From NCBI RefSeq assembly GCF_014654675.1, contig NZ_BNBC01000068.1, positions 1-38,176 of the forward strand: a DNA stretch of 38,176 bases, given 5' to 3'. Positions within the stretch are counted from its first letter, which is position 1, and each line of letters begins with the position of its first letter. The notes beneath the pieces were generated by a model. It was not told the DNA's origin. It was given only the letters and a program-made list of their open reading frames with translations, and did not search any database. The DNA comes from Streptomyces spiralis (GTDB taxonomy: Bacteria; Actinomycetota; Actinomycetes; Streptomycetales; Streptomycetaceae). Made by a program: the position numbers and the translations under genes. Below, in pieces: positions 8,138 to 16,367 of the stretch.

Positions 8138-8989
8138 TCACTGCGATCCGGCGGCCACCAGCGTTGCGGTGATGGGTTCGAGCTCGGCGACCAGCTCGTC
8201 GCGCTCGGCGGGAGACAGGGCCTCGTAGGGCGGGGCGGCGAGCTCGTCGGTCAGGGCTTCGATGCGGTGCTTGGTTTCGCGGCCGGCGTCGGTGAACCGG
8301 CCCTCGCTGTCGACGAGCCCGCGCTCGCGCAGGCCGTCCATGACCGCGGCCAGGCGCTTCTTGGGCAGGTGATGGATGCGCCCGAACGACTCCGGTGGAT
8401 GGATGCCCTGCGCCAGCGCGGAGAGCACGTGGGCCTCCGTGCCGCCGATGCGTGCGCCGACGAGAGCGGCGATGTGTCCGTCACCGCGGTGCTCGCGCAG
8501 CATGGTCGCGGAATGCCACAGCCGGGCAACTGGGTCGCTCGGCACCGGCAGGGTGCGCATCCCGGCGTACATCACCCGGCCTTGTGTGGGGGCGCTCGTC
8601 GCGGCCTTGGTGGTCAGGTCGGCGGCGCGTGCCAAGCCCGGGGAGCTGGCCAGCGCCTCGCCGAGGATCCGCCGTAGGGAGGCCGTGCTGCCCCGCTCCC
8701 GCGCGGCGACGGAGGCCTCGGGTGGGATTGTCTCCCACGCGCTCGGGATGTGCCGTGCGGCCTCCCCGTCGGCGAAGTTGTAGAACGCGGCGTGCACGAC
8801 CTGCGCCGGCACACGCCCCAGCGGTGCGGCGCGGCTGGCGAAGTAGCCGTCCCAGTAGGTGCGGTGGCCGAGTGCGGCCAGCTCCTCGTTGCACTCGTCG
8901 GCGCAGTAGGTCACCAGGCAGATCGGCTCCAAGAGCTCGAACATGCGACGGGCGATGTGAGTCGTCGGATGCAAGTGCGCCTTGCCCAT
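8138..8989 (-). CDS. SCO6745-family winged-helix protein
   Basis: A 283-residue protein. It starts MGKAHLHPTTHIARRMFELL and contains a conserved-looking CLVTYCADECNEELAALGHRTYWDGYFASRAAPLG segment, here read in two parts, followed by a mostly helical body. Near the C-terminus a MarR-like winged-helix motif appears (LPKKRLAAVMDGLRERGLVD then SEGRFTDAGRETKHRIEALT). This order matches the SCO6745-type helix-turn-helix proteins widespread in streptomycetes, whose function is not established. ATG 8989 has GGAGAG just upstream; ATG 9001 and 9028 are also in frame but have no ribosome site. No partner gene is adjacent. Confidence 0.85.
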   Translation of the reverse strand: MGKAHLHPTTHIARRMFELLEPICLVTYCADECNEELAALGHRTYWDGYFASRAAPLGRVPAQVVHAAFYNFADGEAARHIPSAWETIPPEASVAARERGSTASLRRILGEALASSPGLARAADLTTKAATSAPTQGRVMYAGMRTLPVPSDPVARLWHSATMLREHRGDGHIAALVGARIGGTEAHVLSALAQGIHPPESFGRIHHLPKKRLAAVMDGLRERGLVDSEGRFTDAGRETKHRIEALTDELAAPPYEALSPAERDELVAELEPITATLVAAGSQ

Positions 8990-9156
8990 CGGGCTCTCCA
9001 TTCGTTTCGTTGTGCCGGATTGGACCATCCGGCAGAACGAAACTCATCGGTGAGCGAACCGAATCAGTGCAAGACGGGTTGGTGCCTTCGCATCGCGGCG
9101 TCGGCTACGTGCCCGCCGTCGCCTGCTCGGCTGGTCAGCCTCGCGCCGTTCACGAC

Positions 9157-9306
9157 CAGATCGCCGAAGAACTCGTCCTCTCCGTCCTCACCGTCCGCAC
9201 TCACATCCAGCGCGCCATGACCAAACTCGGCGCCCGCGACCGTGCCCAGCTCGTCGTCATCGCCTACCAGAGCCGCCTCGTACGCCCCACCTCCACCGGC
9301 TTCTGA
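9157..9306 (+). pseudogene. C-terminal remnant of a LuxR-type response regulator
   Basis: About 50 codons encode a GerE/LuxR-type helix-turn-helix: QIAEELVLSVLTVRTHIQRA followed by MTKLGARDRAQLVVIAYQSR and LVRP. Streptomycete NarL/FixJ response regulators end this way. The receiver domain and the first HTH helix are missing; upstream sequence in this frame shows no homology and no start. It is a truncated relic close to the 5' side of the SCO6745-like gene, whose promoter may use the same region. Confidence 0.75.
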
Positions 9307-9724
9307 ACCTCTCCAAAGCATGTCGAGTCCTCCCGGCAGGGCAATCAGCCGTACCACGCAGGGCGGGCAGTCACGCCACGCCCCCGGCCGGACGCCGCTC
9401 CCGCCATCCGACCAGCCCCGGGCCATGGCGGCAGCGGCGTCGACGGCAGATGTTGCCGCGCCTGGTCCGGCAGGTGTGGCCGGGCATGGGTGAGGGCCCG
9501 AGCCGGTCAGGGTTGCTCGGGCCCCCACTGTGTTCGCGTATCCGCAAGGGGTCGGACACGTCTATACGCGGCAGTGTGCTCGACGATCTCTCTGGCTGTC
9601 GGATACGGCAGGCCGGCCTCGGCCGTGGTGGGATGTGCAGCACCGTGGCCCCCGAGCCGGCTGGGAACCTGGCCGGTCGTCCTGTGCCGCGGAAGGTTGA
9701 GCGTGTGCCATCGAAGTCGAGCCA
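9307..9724. other. intergenic region with one strong hairpin
   Basis: No codon-biased frame was found. A minus-strand frame of 72 codons ends near 9507 but has no ribosome site or motif. The main feature is the hairpin listed separately at 9494-9524. Confidence 0.4.
9494..9524. terminator. terminator-like hairpin
   Basis: GGGCCCGAGC and GCTCGGGCCC form a perfect 10-bp stem around an 11-base loop. It lies downstream of the VOC gene (minus) at a distance of about 200 bases, and could also terminate transcripts from the left. Confidence 0.6.
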
Positions 9725-10114
9725 TCAGCTGAGGTAGTTCGCGCGCCCTTCGTCGTCGAGCTCGAAGGGACCCTCGGGGATGATGCAGAACTCATTGCCC
9801 TCGGGATCCGCCATCACCAGGAACCCGCCGTCGGCGTACTGCTCCAGCCTGCTCCCGCCGAGCAGCTCGACCCGTTGCTGCTCGGCGGCGGGATCGGGAG
9901 AGGTGATGTCGAAGTGCATCCGGTTCTTGCCCGACTTCGGCTCCGCCGTTTGCTGAAAGCCCAGCCCCAGGCCGTCTTCCCGCCGCAGCCAGACGTATGG
10001 GCCCATACGGCCCACCACCGGCCTGCCAAGCAGTTCGGACCAGAACACAGCGAGCCGCTCGGGGTCTGTGGCGTCGACGATGAGGGCATTGATCTTCATG
10101 GGTGAGTCCGCCAT
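9725..10114 (-). CDS. VOC (glyoxalase/dioxygenase-superfamily) protein
   Basis: A 129-residue single-domain protein of the vicinal oxygen chelate fold. Both beta-alpha-beta-beta-beta modules are recognisable: INALIVDATDPERLAVFWSE with a following LLGRPVV, and then NRMHFDITSPDPAAEQQRVE with LLGG and FLVMADPEGNEFCIIP at the end. This pattern is common in streptomycete proteins annotated as glyoxalase-like, some of which bind drugs or metals; the substrate is unknown. The Asp-Pro-Glu-Gly-Asn-Glu-Phe motif before the C-terminus is typical. ATG 10114 follows GAGAGG; an internal ATG at 10099 has no ribosome site. Confidence 0.9.
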   Translation of the reverse strand: MADSPMKINALIVDATDPERLAVFWSELLGRPVVGRMGPYVWLRREDGLGLGFQQTAEPKSGKNRMHFDITSPDPAAEQQRVELLGGSRLEQYADGGFLVMADPEGNEFCIIPEGPFELDDEGRANYLS

Positions 10115-10350
10115 GCCCCGATCCTCTCAAGCGGCCCAGAGCCGCTCATTATCTGCTGTGACCATGGCAAATCAAACTTCGATGACTCGAGCTGGCCTGT
10201 GGTCAGACTTCGCTGGCATCTGCTCAGGGTGCGATGGCACAGGACACCGGTCACCAGGAGGGATGAAGCTGCCCGCCAGGCTTGGCCAGAAAATCAAACA
10301 CGTGACCTAATGGTGTGCATGGAGCACGCGACCCTCTTTCCCCACACCTG
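10115..10350. other. intergenic region, nothing recognised
   Basis: Base composition is lower in GC than the flanking genes, with no codon-biased frame and no long inverted repeat. It should contain the promoter of the VOC gene. Confidence 0.4.
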
Positions 10351-10580
10351 ATGCAGCTCCGAGCTGACTGGCACCGCACCTATGAGGCCCTGGCCGCACC
10401 CGGCCGTGGCCGCACCCGACCTACCCGGCCCGGACCACCGTGCTGCGCCGTCGGCGGCAGTGGCTGTCCATCCGGCTGTGGTGGCACCCCTGCTGGACCG
10501 GACCCGGACGCATGCCGGCGGCCCGGACCGAGTTGCGCCACCAGGCCCGCGCCCTGCAGGAGCAGTCGGGGGTTGTCTGA
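10351..10580 (+). pseudogene. possible small gene broken by a frameshift
   Basis: The frame from ATG 10351 gives MQLRADWHRTYEALAAPGRG, which looks protein-like. After about 10410 the protein-like signal moves to another frame that reads ARTTVLRRRQWLSIRLWWHP and continues to RTELRHQARALQEQSGVV, ending at TGA 10578-10580. The pieces are in different frames, so the gene is either frameshifted or misread in a GC-rich stretch near 10405-10430. The stop is two bases before the ATG of the next gene, which suggests the two were once translationally coupled. Function is unknown. Confidence 0.4.
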
Positions 10581-10582
10581 GC

Positions 10583-10972
10583 ATGGGCAGCTTCGATAGG
10601 ACTGTCCGCGTGACCGATCAACGCAGCTTCGCCCGTGGCGTCATCGCGTTCTCCCTGGCCGTGATCGCCTGTTGTGTGCTCACTGTCACCATCATGCTGC
10701 TGGCTGGGAGTCCTGTCGTGCAGCCGCAACGCGTCCTGGATCAGGATGCGTTGGCGCGAGCCGTGCTCAACGCCGTCGATACCGACGACGCCTTCGCGAA
10801 GACTCCGACCATCGACGATGTGGTCTGCCCCGCTTCCATCACCGTCGAGGGGGGCCGGGAGTTCGAGTGCAATGTCGTCGGCGTCGGCGACGGCAACAGC
10901 AGCGGCCACGCCTGGGTCAAGGTGAAGATCAAAGACGATCAGGGCAACCTGTCGGTGGACGCGACGACGTAG
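10583..10972 (+). CDS. membrane-anchored DUF4333-like protein
   Basis: A 129-residue protein with a short polar N-terminus, one hydrophobic helix at about 19-41 (GVIAFSLAVIACCVLTVTIM then LLAG) and an extracytoplasmic domain. That domain has two Cys in DVVCPASITVEGGREFECNV, a spacing seen in actinobacterial DUF4333 domains, followed by a beta-rich end (SGHAWVKVKIKDDQGNLSVD). It is probably an envelope protein of unknown function. ATG 10583 was chosen because the helix follows at a normal distance; the ribosome site is poor, and translation may depend on coupling to the broken frame ending at 10580. Confidence 0.6.
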   Translation: MGSFDRTVRVTDQRSFARGVIAFSLAVIACCVLTVTIMLLAGSPVVQPQRVLDQDALARAVLNAVDTDDAFAKTPTIDDVVCPASITVEGGREFECNVVGVGDGNSSGHAWVKVKIKDDQGNLSVDATT

Positions 10973-11039
10973 ATCTGTCCGCGGGCCGGCAGCGGCCGAG
11001 GGCTCCGTACGGCTGGGGCGTCACGAGGCCGCCGCCTCG

Positions 11040-11205
11040 CGCTCGGGGCAGTGCTCTGCCGCCCGCCCGCGCGCTGTGCCAGGCCCTCGACCTGCCGATC
11101 CTCCCGAAGAACACCGAAGGTATCCGCTCCAAACTGAAACCCCTGGTCAGCCGAGGCATCCCCGTCGAACCCGAACCTGGCCTGTTCACCCGCCCCGGCG
11201 CCTGA
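11040..11205 (+). pseudogene. C-terminal fragment of a helix-turn-helix-like protein
   Basis: One plus-strand frame reads ARALCQALDLPILPKNTEGI followed by RSKLKPLVSRGIPVEPEPGL and FTRPGA, then stops. The pattern recalls a family of small streptomycete proteins with a winged-helix-like end that often occur near transposases. Upstream of about 11040 the frame loses its protein-like character and no start is evident. I treat it as a relic with uncertain family. Confidence 0.4.
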
Positions 11206-11434
11206 GGTCCATCCCTCGCCCGCGATCAGCGGTCCGTGTCCCACCTCAACGACGAAACGGACAAGAGCTTACGCTCCGTACTCTGATACGAGACGGCCGC
11301 GGTTGGAACACCTGCCGCCTCGGCCGCTGACCCGCACGCAAGGGCTCAACTGGCTGTGCTGCGCTGTGACCTGCTGTGGTCGGGGTGGTGCGTAGCCGTT
11401 GCACCGTGGTGCGCAGGGAATGCGCAAGCCCTGT
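11206..11434. other. intergenic stretch, nothing recognised
   Basis: No gene, hairpin or promoter could be supported here. Confidence 0.35.
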
Positions 11435-11689
11435 CTACAGGCCCGGGGAGTGGCCCCAGCTGAGGGTGCTGCCGGGGTGTTGGGCGGGGTGCCATACGGG
11501 CTCTGCAGGGCCGCCCTGCAGCAGGTCGATGAGCGGTGCCGCCAGGATGGGGACGTCGCGTTGGAAGCCGGCCAGCGCCGGCTCCGTGGCGGCCGCGCGC
11601 AGGGCCCGCACAGGACCCCGCACCGACAGGTGGACGAAGAAGGCCGGGCCCCCGCCTGAGTTCCGCGACGGGGAGCACCGACGTCAGGT
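11435..11689 (-). pseudogene. possible coding fragment of unknown family
   Basis: A minus-strand frame bounded by stops at about 11690 and 11435 gives a protein-like stretch: SGGGPAFFVHLSVRGPVRAL, then ATEPALAGFQRDVPILAAPL and IDLLQGGP. Third codon positions are mostly G or C. No start with a ribosome site is seen; a GTG at 11623 would give 62 residues. I do not recognise the family. Confidence 0.25.
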
Positions 11690-11723
11690 TTTCTGAGCAG
11701 CGCCGAAACGGCCGTCTCCATGA

Positions 11724-13025
11724 CTACACCCGTTTCGCCCCCGAACCCTGCGGCAGCGAGCCCTCCGCCCTGTCGCGGGGAGAACCGGTACCGTCCATCC
11801 TTCTCCAGACCGGGAAGATCACCGGGCACAGCGTGGCGAGCAGATACGCGCCGCCAACCGTCAGCAGCGTGGAGGACAGGCCGGCCGAATCCACGAGGAA
11901 GCCCGCAGCCAGCCCTCCCAGGGGAGTGACCAGCTGGACCGAGGCTGTCGTCGCACTCAGCACGCGGCTGCGCAGGTTCTCCGGCACCGTCTCATACGTC
12001 ACTGTGGCCATGATGGGGTTGAGCACGCCGCAGGCGAGACCCTCAATCGCCATGATCACGGCCAGCGGCGCGAAGGTGTCGGTGAAGGCGGCCACCACGA
12101 AGCGCGGCAGGCCCACAATGAGGAACGCGATCGTGAACACTGGCCACCGCCGAAAGCGGCTGCCCACCGCCCCGTAGATCAGCGCCCCCGTGAGTGCGCA
12201 GATGCCGAACGCCGCGTTCAGCAGACCGAGATCGATGGAACCATCAAGCTCCTCACGGGCATGCACGGGCAGGAGTACGGCACTCCATCCCTGGTCAAGT
12301 CCCCTGGTGACCAGCGTCATCAGGCACAGGCCCAGCAGCAACGGCTTGGCCGCCAGGAAGCGATAGCCTTCAGCCAGTTCACGACGGTAGGCACGCAGCG
12401 ATCCCGGCGCAGCCTGCTGCTGCGCCTGTGCCTCGGGCAGACCGCGCACCCCGAACGCGAACAGCGGCGCGGCCACGGCAAAGGTCGCGGCATCCACCAA
12501 CAGGACGTTCTCGGCACCGAGTACGGCGATCAGCACACCTCCGAGAGCCGATCCCGTCAGCGCCGCACAGCGTGCCGCACCGTCGTACAGCCCGGCAGCC
12601 CTGGTCAGCGGCATTCCGGCGCGTTCGGCGAGCGTGGGCAACAGTACGCCGCGGGCCGTCTCACCCGGCGAACGGCACAGCCCTGTCATCGCCATCAGCA
12701 CGCACAGCATCCAGAACTGCAAGATGCCGGCGAACTGCAGCAGCGGGATCGCCGCAACCGCGATGCCGCAGGCGAGATCCGAGGCGACACTCACCCGCCG
12801 TCGCCCCATCCGGTCGATGACCGGACCACTCACGAGCGCAGCGAGCACTGCGGGCAGCAGTGTGCAGAACGCGACGATCCCGGCCTTGGCGGCACTGCCC
12901 GTGCTTTGCAGCACGAACCACGGCACGCCCATGTATGTGAGGCAACTTCCGGTGATCGAGACGAGGTTGGCGGCGAGGACCGCTGTCAGAGGACGGCGAT
13001 CACCCGTCAAGAAGTCTTCGGGCAC
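11724..13025 (-). CDS. MFS exporter
   Basis: A 433-residue major facilitator protein with about 12 hydrophobic segments. The loop between helices 2 and 3 carries the MFS signature GPVIDRMGRRRVSVASD (about 67-83). A longer cytoplasmic loop falls near 195-220. The sequence resembles the MFS_3/enterobactin-exporter-like group found beside antibiotic or siderophore genes, so drug or metabolite export driven by the proton gradient is likely, without a known substrate. GTG 13025 has GGGAGA eight bases upstream. A hairpin-forming repeat lies in the leader. No cluster of biosynthetic genes is adjacent. Confidence 0.9.
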   Translation of the reverse strand: MPEDFLTGDRRPLTAVLAANLVSITGSCLTYMGVPWFVLQSTGSAAKAGIVAFCTLLPAVLAALVSGPVIDRMGRRRVSVASDLACGIAVAAIPLLQFAGILQFWMLCVLMAMTGLCRSPGETARGVLLPTLAERAGMPLTRAAGLYDGAARCAALTGSALGGVLIAVLGAENVLLVDAATFAVAAPLFAFGVRGLPEAQAQQQAAPGSLRAYRRELAEGYRFLAAKPLLLGLCLMTLVTRGLDQGWSAVLLPVHAREELDGSIDLGLLNAAFGICALTGALIYGAVGSRFRRWPVFTIAFLIVGLPRFVVAAFTDTFAPLAVIMAIEGLACGVLNPIMATVTYETVPENLRSRVLSATTASVQLVTPLGGLAAGFLVDSAGLSSTLLTVGGAYLLATLCPVIFPVWRRMDGTGSPRDRAEGSLPQGSGAKRV

Positions 13026-13050
13026 TACGGTGGTCTCCCATGCGGGGAAG

Positions 13051-13086
13051 CGCCCACCGTGAACGAAGCAGGTCAGCCGGTGGGCG
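13051..13086 (-). promoter_or_regulatory. inverted repeat in the MFS gene leader
   Basis: CGCCCACCG and CGGTGGGCG form a perfect 9-bp inverted repeat with an 18-base spacer, 26 bases upstream of the GTG start. It could be an operator or an mRNA hairpin affecting expression of the exporter. No regulator gene is adjacent. Confidence 0.35.
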
Positions 13087-13409
13087 AAGCGAAGTGGTCA
13101 GCGTCTGGCGCGCACAGCGAGGCGCACCGCGATGCGGTGTTCACAAGCAGCGCCTCCAACACTTCGCCGGGACGACCACCCGGCACCTCCACGCATTGTC
13201 ACCTCGGGCCCGGGCCTTCCGCAACGACGATCTGTCGCAATGAGCGGGCTCGCATGGGGGATTGACCGGGTTATGACGACAAGGACAGATCCGGCTGACC
13301 ATCTGGATCTCGGAGCGCCGTGCTTCAACGCGCCAGGAAGAAAAACACACTGAGGCGGCGGGGGAGGGATGACGGGAGCGGCAGCTGCCTGGCCAGGGAG
13401 GGGTGCCGG
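13087..13409. other. intergenic stretch, nothing recognised
   Basis: No codon-biased frame or motif was found. It presumably contains the promoter of the MFS gene. Confidence 0.35.
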
Positions 13410-13690
13410 TCAGGCGGTTGGCAGCGGCGTGTAGGAGGAGAAGACATGGCGGCCCGGTTCGCGCAGGGCCCCGGCGGTTGGTTCCACGGCCGCGGGGCTG
13501 GTGTCAGCCGGGCGGGTGTACGCCTCGGTCTCGCTGTTCCAGGCGAATCCCCGGGTGGTGAGGGTCCCCTCGGTGCCGGGCGTGAGGTCGTCAGAGGGTC
13601 TGGGGCGGCGACCAGCCGGTGAGCGGGGTCGGGTACGACCAGGAACACCGGGTCTCCTTCCGGCGCGGACCGCCCGGACGGGGCGGCCCG
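13410..13690 (-). pseudogene. frameshifted C-terminal fragment, family unknown
   Basis: On the minus strand one frame reads GDPVFLVVPDPAHRLVAAP (about 13655-13600). The protein-like signal then continues in another frame as SDDLTPGTEGTLTTRGFAWN, SETEAYTRPADTSPAAVEPT and GALREPGRHVFSSYTPLPTA, ending at TGA 13410-13412. High G/C at third positions and the smooth sequence suggest true former coding DNA. The frame change near 13600 and the lack of a start make it a remnant. I do not recognise the family. Confidence 0.45.
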
Positions 13691-13711
13691 CAGGTCAGGG
13701 CGGACGGCTGA

Positions 13712-13860
13712 TCAGTGAGTGACGGTGACGGTGTAGTCGGCGTCCAGGGCGGCGAACGCGGCACCGATGGCGGCGCGGGTCTCCGTGCACGGCACCGAGT
13801 AGGGGAAGTCCAGGGCGTCAGGCGCACGGCGGGGCCCCGCGGACGTGCGCCGCGCCACAC
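13712..13860 (-). pseudogene. second C-terminal fragment, family unknown
   Basis: A minus-strand frame reads DALDFPYSVPCTETRAAIGA followed by AFAALDADYTVTVTH and a stop at 13712-13714. The codon choice (almost only G/C in third position) indicates real coding origin. Upstream of about 13860 the signal fades. It may belong to a different gene from the fragment just downstream, or be an earlier part separated by a deletion. Confidence 0.35.
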
Positions 13861-14079
13861 TCCTGACCTGCGCCGATGGGCTGAGCTAGGGTCGACGGAT
13901 GTGCACGGCAGTAGTACCCGTCGGTCCCGCGTCGGCTCCGGTGTAACCGACGTCATGCAAGACCCGTCCAACGGAGCCGGGGCGCGCGGAGCCCGAGGCC
14001 ATAGCGCTCCTTGATGTCCCAGTCGTTACGTGAGCGTTACCGGACGCCCCTTGCCCCTCCCTCACCTCTGCCACAGAGT

Positions 14080-14110
14080 GATGTATGCGCTTACAGGATG
14101 CGCATACATC
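14080..14110. promoter_or_regulatory. perfect 11-bp inverted repeat before the sugar operon
   Basis: GATGTATGCGC and GCGCATACATC are exact reverse complements separated by nine bases (TTACAGGAT). The repeat ends 23 bases before the start codon of the solute-binding protein gene. This position fits an operator or a leader hairpin that controls the whole sugar locus. It does not match the CebR-type box TGGGAGCGCTCCCA. Confidence 0.6.
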
Positions 14111-14133
14111 GGCCACTCGAGGAGGAGCAGTCC

Positions 14134-15378
14134 ATGTACCGCCCCGCCACAACCGCTGCCATCGTCCTTACCGTGGCGTCTGCGCTCACCCTCACCGCCT
14201 GCGGCGGGTCCGGTGGCGCGGGCGTGGCCGCGGACGCCAAGCAGACCCTGACCGTCTGGGCCATGGGCACGGAGGGCGAGAAGCTCGCCGACGTCGCCAA
14301 GGCGTACGAGAAGTCGCACACGAACATCACCGTGAAGGTGACCCCGGTCGGCTGGGACGTGGCCCACCAGAAGCTGGTGGCGGCCGCCGCCGCGGGCAAG
14401 CTCCCCGACGTCGTGCAGATGGGCGGGACCTACCTGGGCGAGTTCGCCGACATGGGCGCCCTCGAGCCGATCGACACCAAGACCTTCAAGCAGGGCGACT
14501 TCTTCCCCGCCGCCTGGCAGCAGGCGTCGTACGGCGGCAAGACCTACGGCGTCCCGTGGTACGTCGACACGCGAGTCCTCTACTACCGCACCGACCTCGC
14601 GGCCAAGGCCGGCATCAAGAGCCCGCCGGCCACGATGGGCGACCTGCAGAAGGCGGCCGAGGCCTACCAGGCCAAGGCCGGCACCAAGTGGGGACTGTCC
14701 ATCCAGCCAGGTGGCCTGGACACCGTCCAGAGCTTCTACCCGTTCCTGTACTCGGCCGGCGGTGAGATCCTCACCCAGGACGGCAAGCCCGTCGTCAACA
14801 GCCCCGAGGCCGTCAACGCGCTGAAGAACTACGGCAGTTACTTCAGCAAGGGGCTCAGCGAGAAGTCGGTGCGTCCCGGCTACGACGTCACCAAGGACTT
14901 CAACAACGGTTCCGTCCCCATGTTCTTCGGCGGCCCGTGGGTGATGTCCCTGTTGGACGACAACTACCCGGACCTGAAGGGCAAGTGGGCCGTGGCCGCC
15001 GTACCGGCCGACAAGTCCTCGGTGTCCATGGCCGGCGGATCGAGCCTGGCGATCTCCGCGGACAGCGAGCACAAGCCCGCCGCGAAGCAGTTCATCTCCT
15101 ACCTCGCGGACGTCAAGGGCCAGGCCGACTGGTACCAGCGCACCCGCGACCTGCCCGCCAACAAGGCCTCCTGGGAGTCCGGCGAACTCGCCACCGACGC
15201 GAACCTGAAGATCTGGCGCCGGCAGATGGAGACGGCGAAGACACCTCCGTCCGAGCCCAAGCTCACCGAGTTCACCTCCAAGGTCGACGCCGCAATCGAG
15301 CAGGTCACCCAGGGGCACTCCGCCCCGAAGGCCGCGCTGGACAAGGCGCAGTCGGAGATCGAAGGGCTCACGAGGTAA
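14134..15378 (+). CDS. sugar ABC transporter solute-binding lipoprotein
   Basis: A 414-residue extracellular sugar-binding protein (family 1 type). The signal peptide ends in lipobox LTAC, with Cys23 as the lipidated residue, and the mature part begins GGSGGAG. Typical features are TLTVWAMGTEGEKLADVAKA near the start, YGVPWYVDTRVLYYRTDLAA in the middle and a MFFGGPWVMSLL stretch near 265-275. It captures an oligosaccharide at the cell surface and hands it to the two permeases encoded directly downstream. ATG 14134 follows GAGGAGGAG; the frame is open further upstream, but that sequence is the promoter region with the inverted repeat. The GH1 and GH144-like genes downstream suggest a beta-glucan oligosaccharide as cargo. 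Confidence 0.95.
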   Translation: MYRPATTAAIVLTVASALTLTACGGSGGAGVAADAKQTLTVWAMGTEGEKLADVAKAYEKSHTNITVKVTPVGWDVAHQKLVAAAAAGKLPDVVQMGGTYLGEFADMGALEPIDTKTFKQGDFFPAAWQQASYGGKTYGVPWYVDTRVLYYRTDLAAKAGIKSPPATMGDLQKAAEAYQAKAGTKWGLSIQPGGLDTVQSFYPFLYSAGGEILTQDGKPVVNSPEAVNALKNYGSYFSKGLSEKSVRPGYDVTKDFNNGSVPMFFGGPWVMSLLDDNYPDLKGKWAVAAVPADKSSVSMAGGSSLAISADSEHKPAAKQFISYLADVKGQADWYQRTRDLPANKASWESGELATDANLKIWRRQMETAKTPPSEPKLTEFTSKVDAAIEQVTQGHSAPKAALDKAQSEIEGLTR

Positions 15379-15383
15379 CCGGA

Positions 15384-16367
15384 ATGTCCCTGCTGACCGG
15401 ATCGGCCGCCGACGGCGCGGCCACGGCCGGAACCAGGCCGGTCACACCGTCCAAGCGGCCGACGCGGAGGACGGGCCGACGCCACCCGCTGGGCCGGCGC
15501 AATCTGCACGGCTGGCTGTTCTCCACTCCGTTCCTGGTGCTCTTCGCCCTCTTCATGCTCTTCCCGATCGTCGCCACGCTCGTGATGAGCTTCACCGACT
15601 TCGGGGCACGCAACGTCACCCGCCCGCTGGAAGCGAAGTTCGTCGGCGTCGACAACTACGTACAGCTCTTCAGCGACGACACGTTCCGCACGGCGCTGTT
15701 CAACACCGCCTACTTCGTGGTCGTCGGTGTGCCGCTGACCATCGTGCTGGGACTGCTGGTGGCCATCCTGCTCAACAACGGCATCGACCGGGCCCGCACC
15801 TTCTTCCGGGTCGGCTTCTACGCCCCGGTGGTCACCGCCATCGTCGCCGTGGCCGTCGTCTGGCGGTTCGTCCTCGACCCCTCGGACGGCCTCGTGTCGG
15901 GCCTCGCCTCCGAGCTGGGCATGACCGCACCGGACTTCCTCGGCTCGGGAACCTGGGCCATGCCGTCGCTGATCGCGATGGCGGTATGGCGCAACCTCGG
16001 CACCGTGATGGTGCTGTTCATCGCGGGGCTGCAGGCCGTCCCGACCGAGGTGCGGGAGGCCGCGCGGCTGGACGGCGCCGGCGCCTGGCAGGAGCTGCGC
16101 CGCATCACCGTGCCGCTGCTGCGGCCGACGATGCTCTACGCCACCGTCATCACCACCATCGGCTACCTCAACGTCTTCGAGGAGCCCTTCGTGATGACCC
16201 AGGGCGGCCCCTCCAACTCCACCCTGACCGTCTCCCTGGACATGTACCGGGAGGGCTTCAACTTCTTCCACATGGGCTATGCGAGCGCCATGGCGTATGT
16301 GCTGTTCGTGGTGATCATGGGCATCACGGTGCTCCAGCTCCGACTGCTGAAGGACAACACCCGATGA
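15384..16367 (+). CDS. sugar ABC transporter permease (MalF type)
   Basis: A 327-residue membrane protein of the binding-protein-dependent transport family. An Arg-rich N-terminus (about 20-45) is followed by six predicted helices. The EAA loop that docks on the ATPase is VREAARLDGAGAWQELRRIT near 225-245, followed by VPLLRP. It starts five bases after the stop of the binding protein gene, with GAGG nearby, and overlaps the next permease gene by four bases (ATGA), so the three genes form one operon. No ATPase gene is present; a shared multi-sugar ATPase such as MsiK, known in streptomycetes, would be needed. Confidence 0.95.
   Translation: MSLLTGSAADGAATAGTRPVTPSKRPTRRTGRRHPLGRRNLHGWLFSTPFLVLFALFMLFPIVATLVMSFTDFGARNVTRPLEAKFVGVDNYVQLFSDDTFRTALFNTAYFVVVGVPLTIVLGLLVAILLNNGIDRARTFFRVGFYAPVVTAIVAVAVVWRFVLDPSDGLVSGLASELGMTAPDFLGSGTWAMPSLIAMAVWRNLGTVMVLFIAGLQAVPTEVREAARLDGAGAWQELRRITVPLLRPTMLYATVITTIGYLNVFEEPFVMTQGGPSNSTLTVSLDMYREGFNFFHMGYASAMAYVLFVVIMGITVLQLRLLKDNTR

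Noticed and set aside
13446..13622. ATG with a good AGGAGGAG ribosome site giving 58 codons on the plus strand
   Set aside because: The opposite strand shows a better codon-biased protein tail at the same place; the plus-strand product is a low-complexity Gly/Arg sequence.
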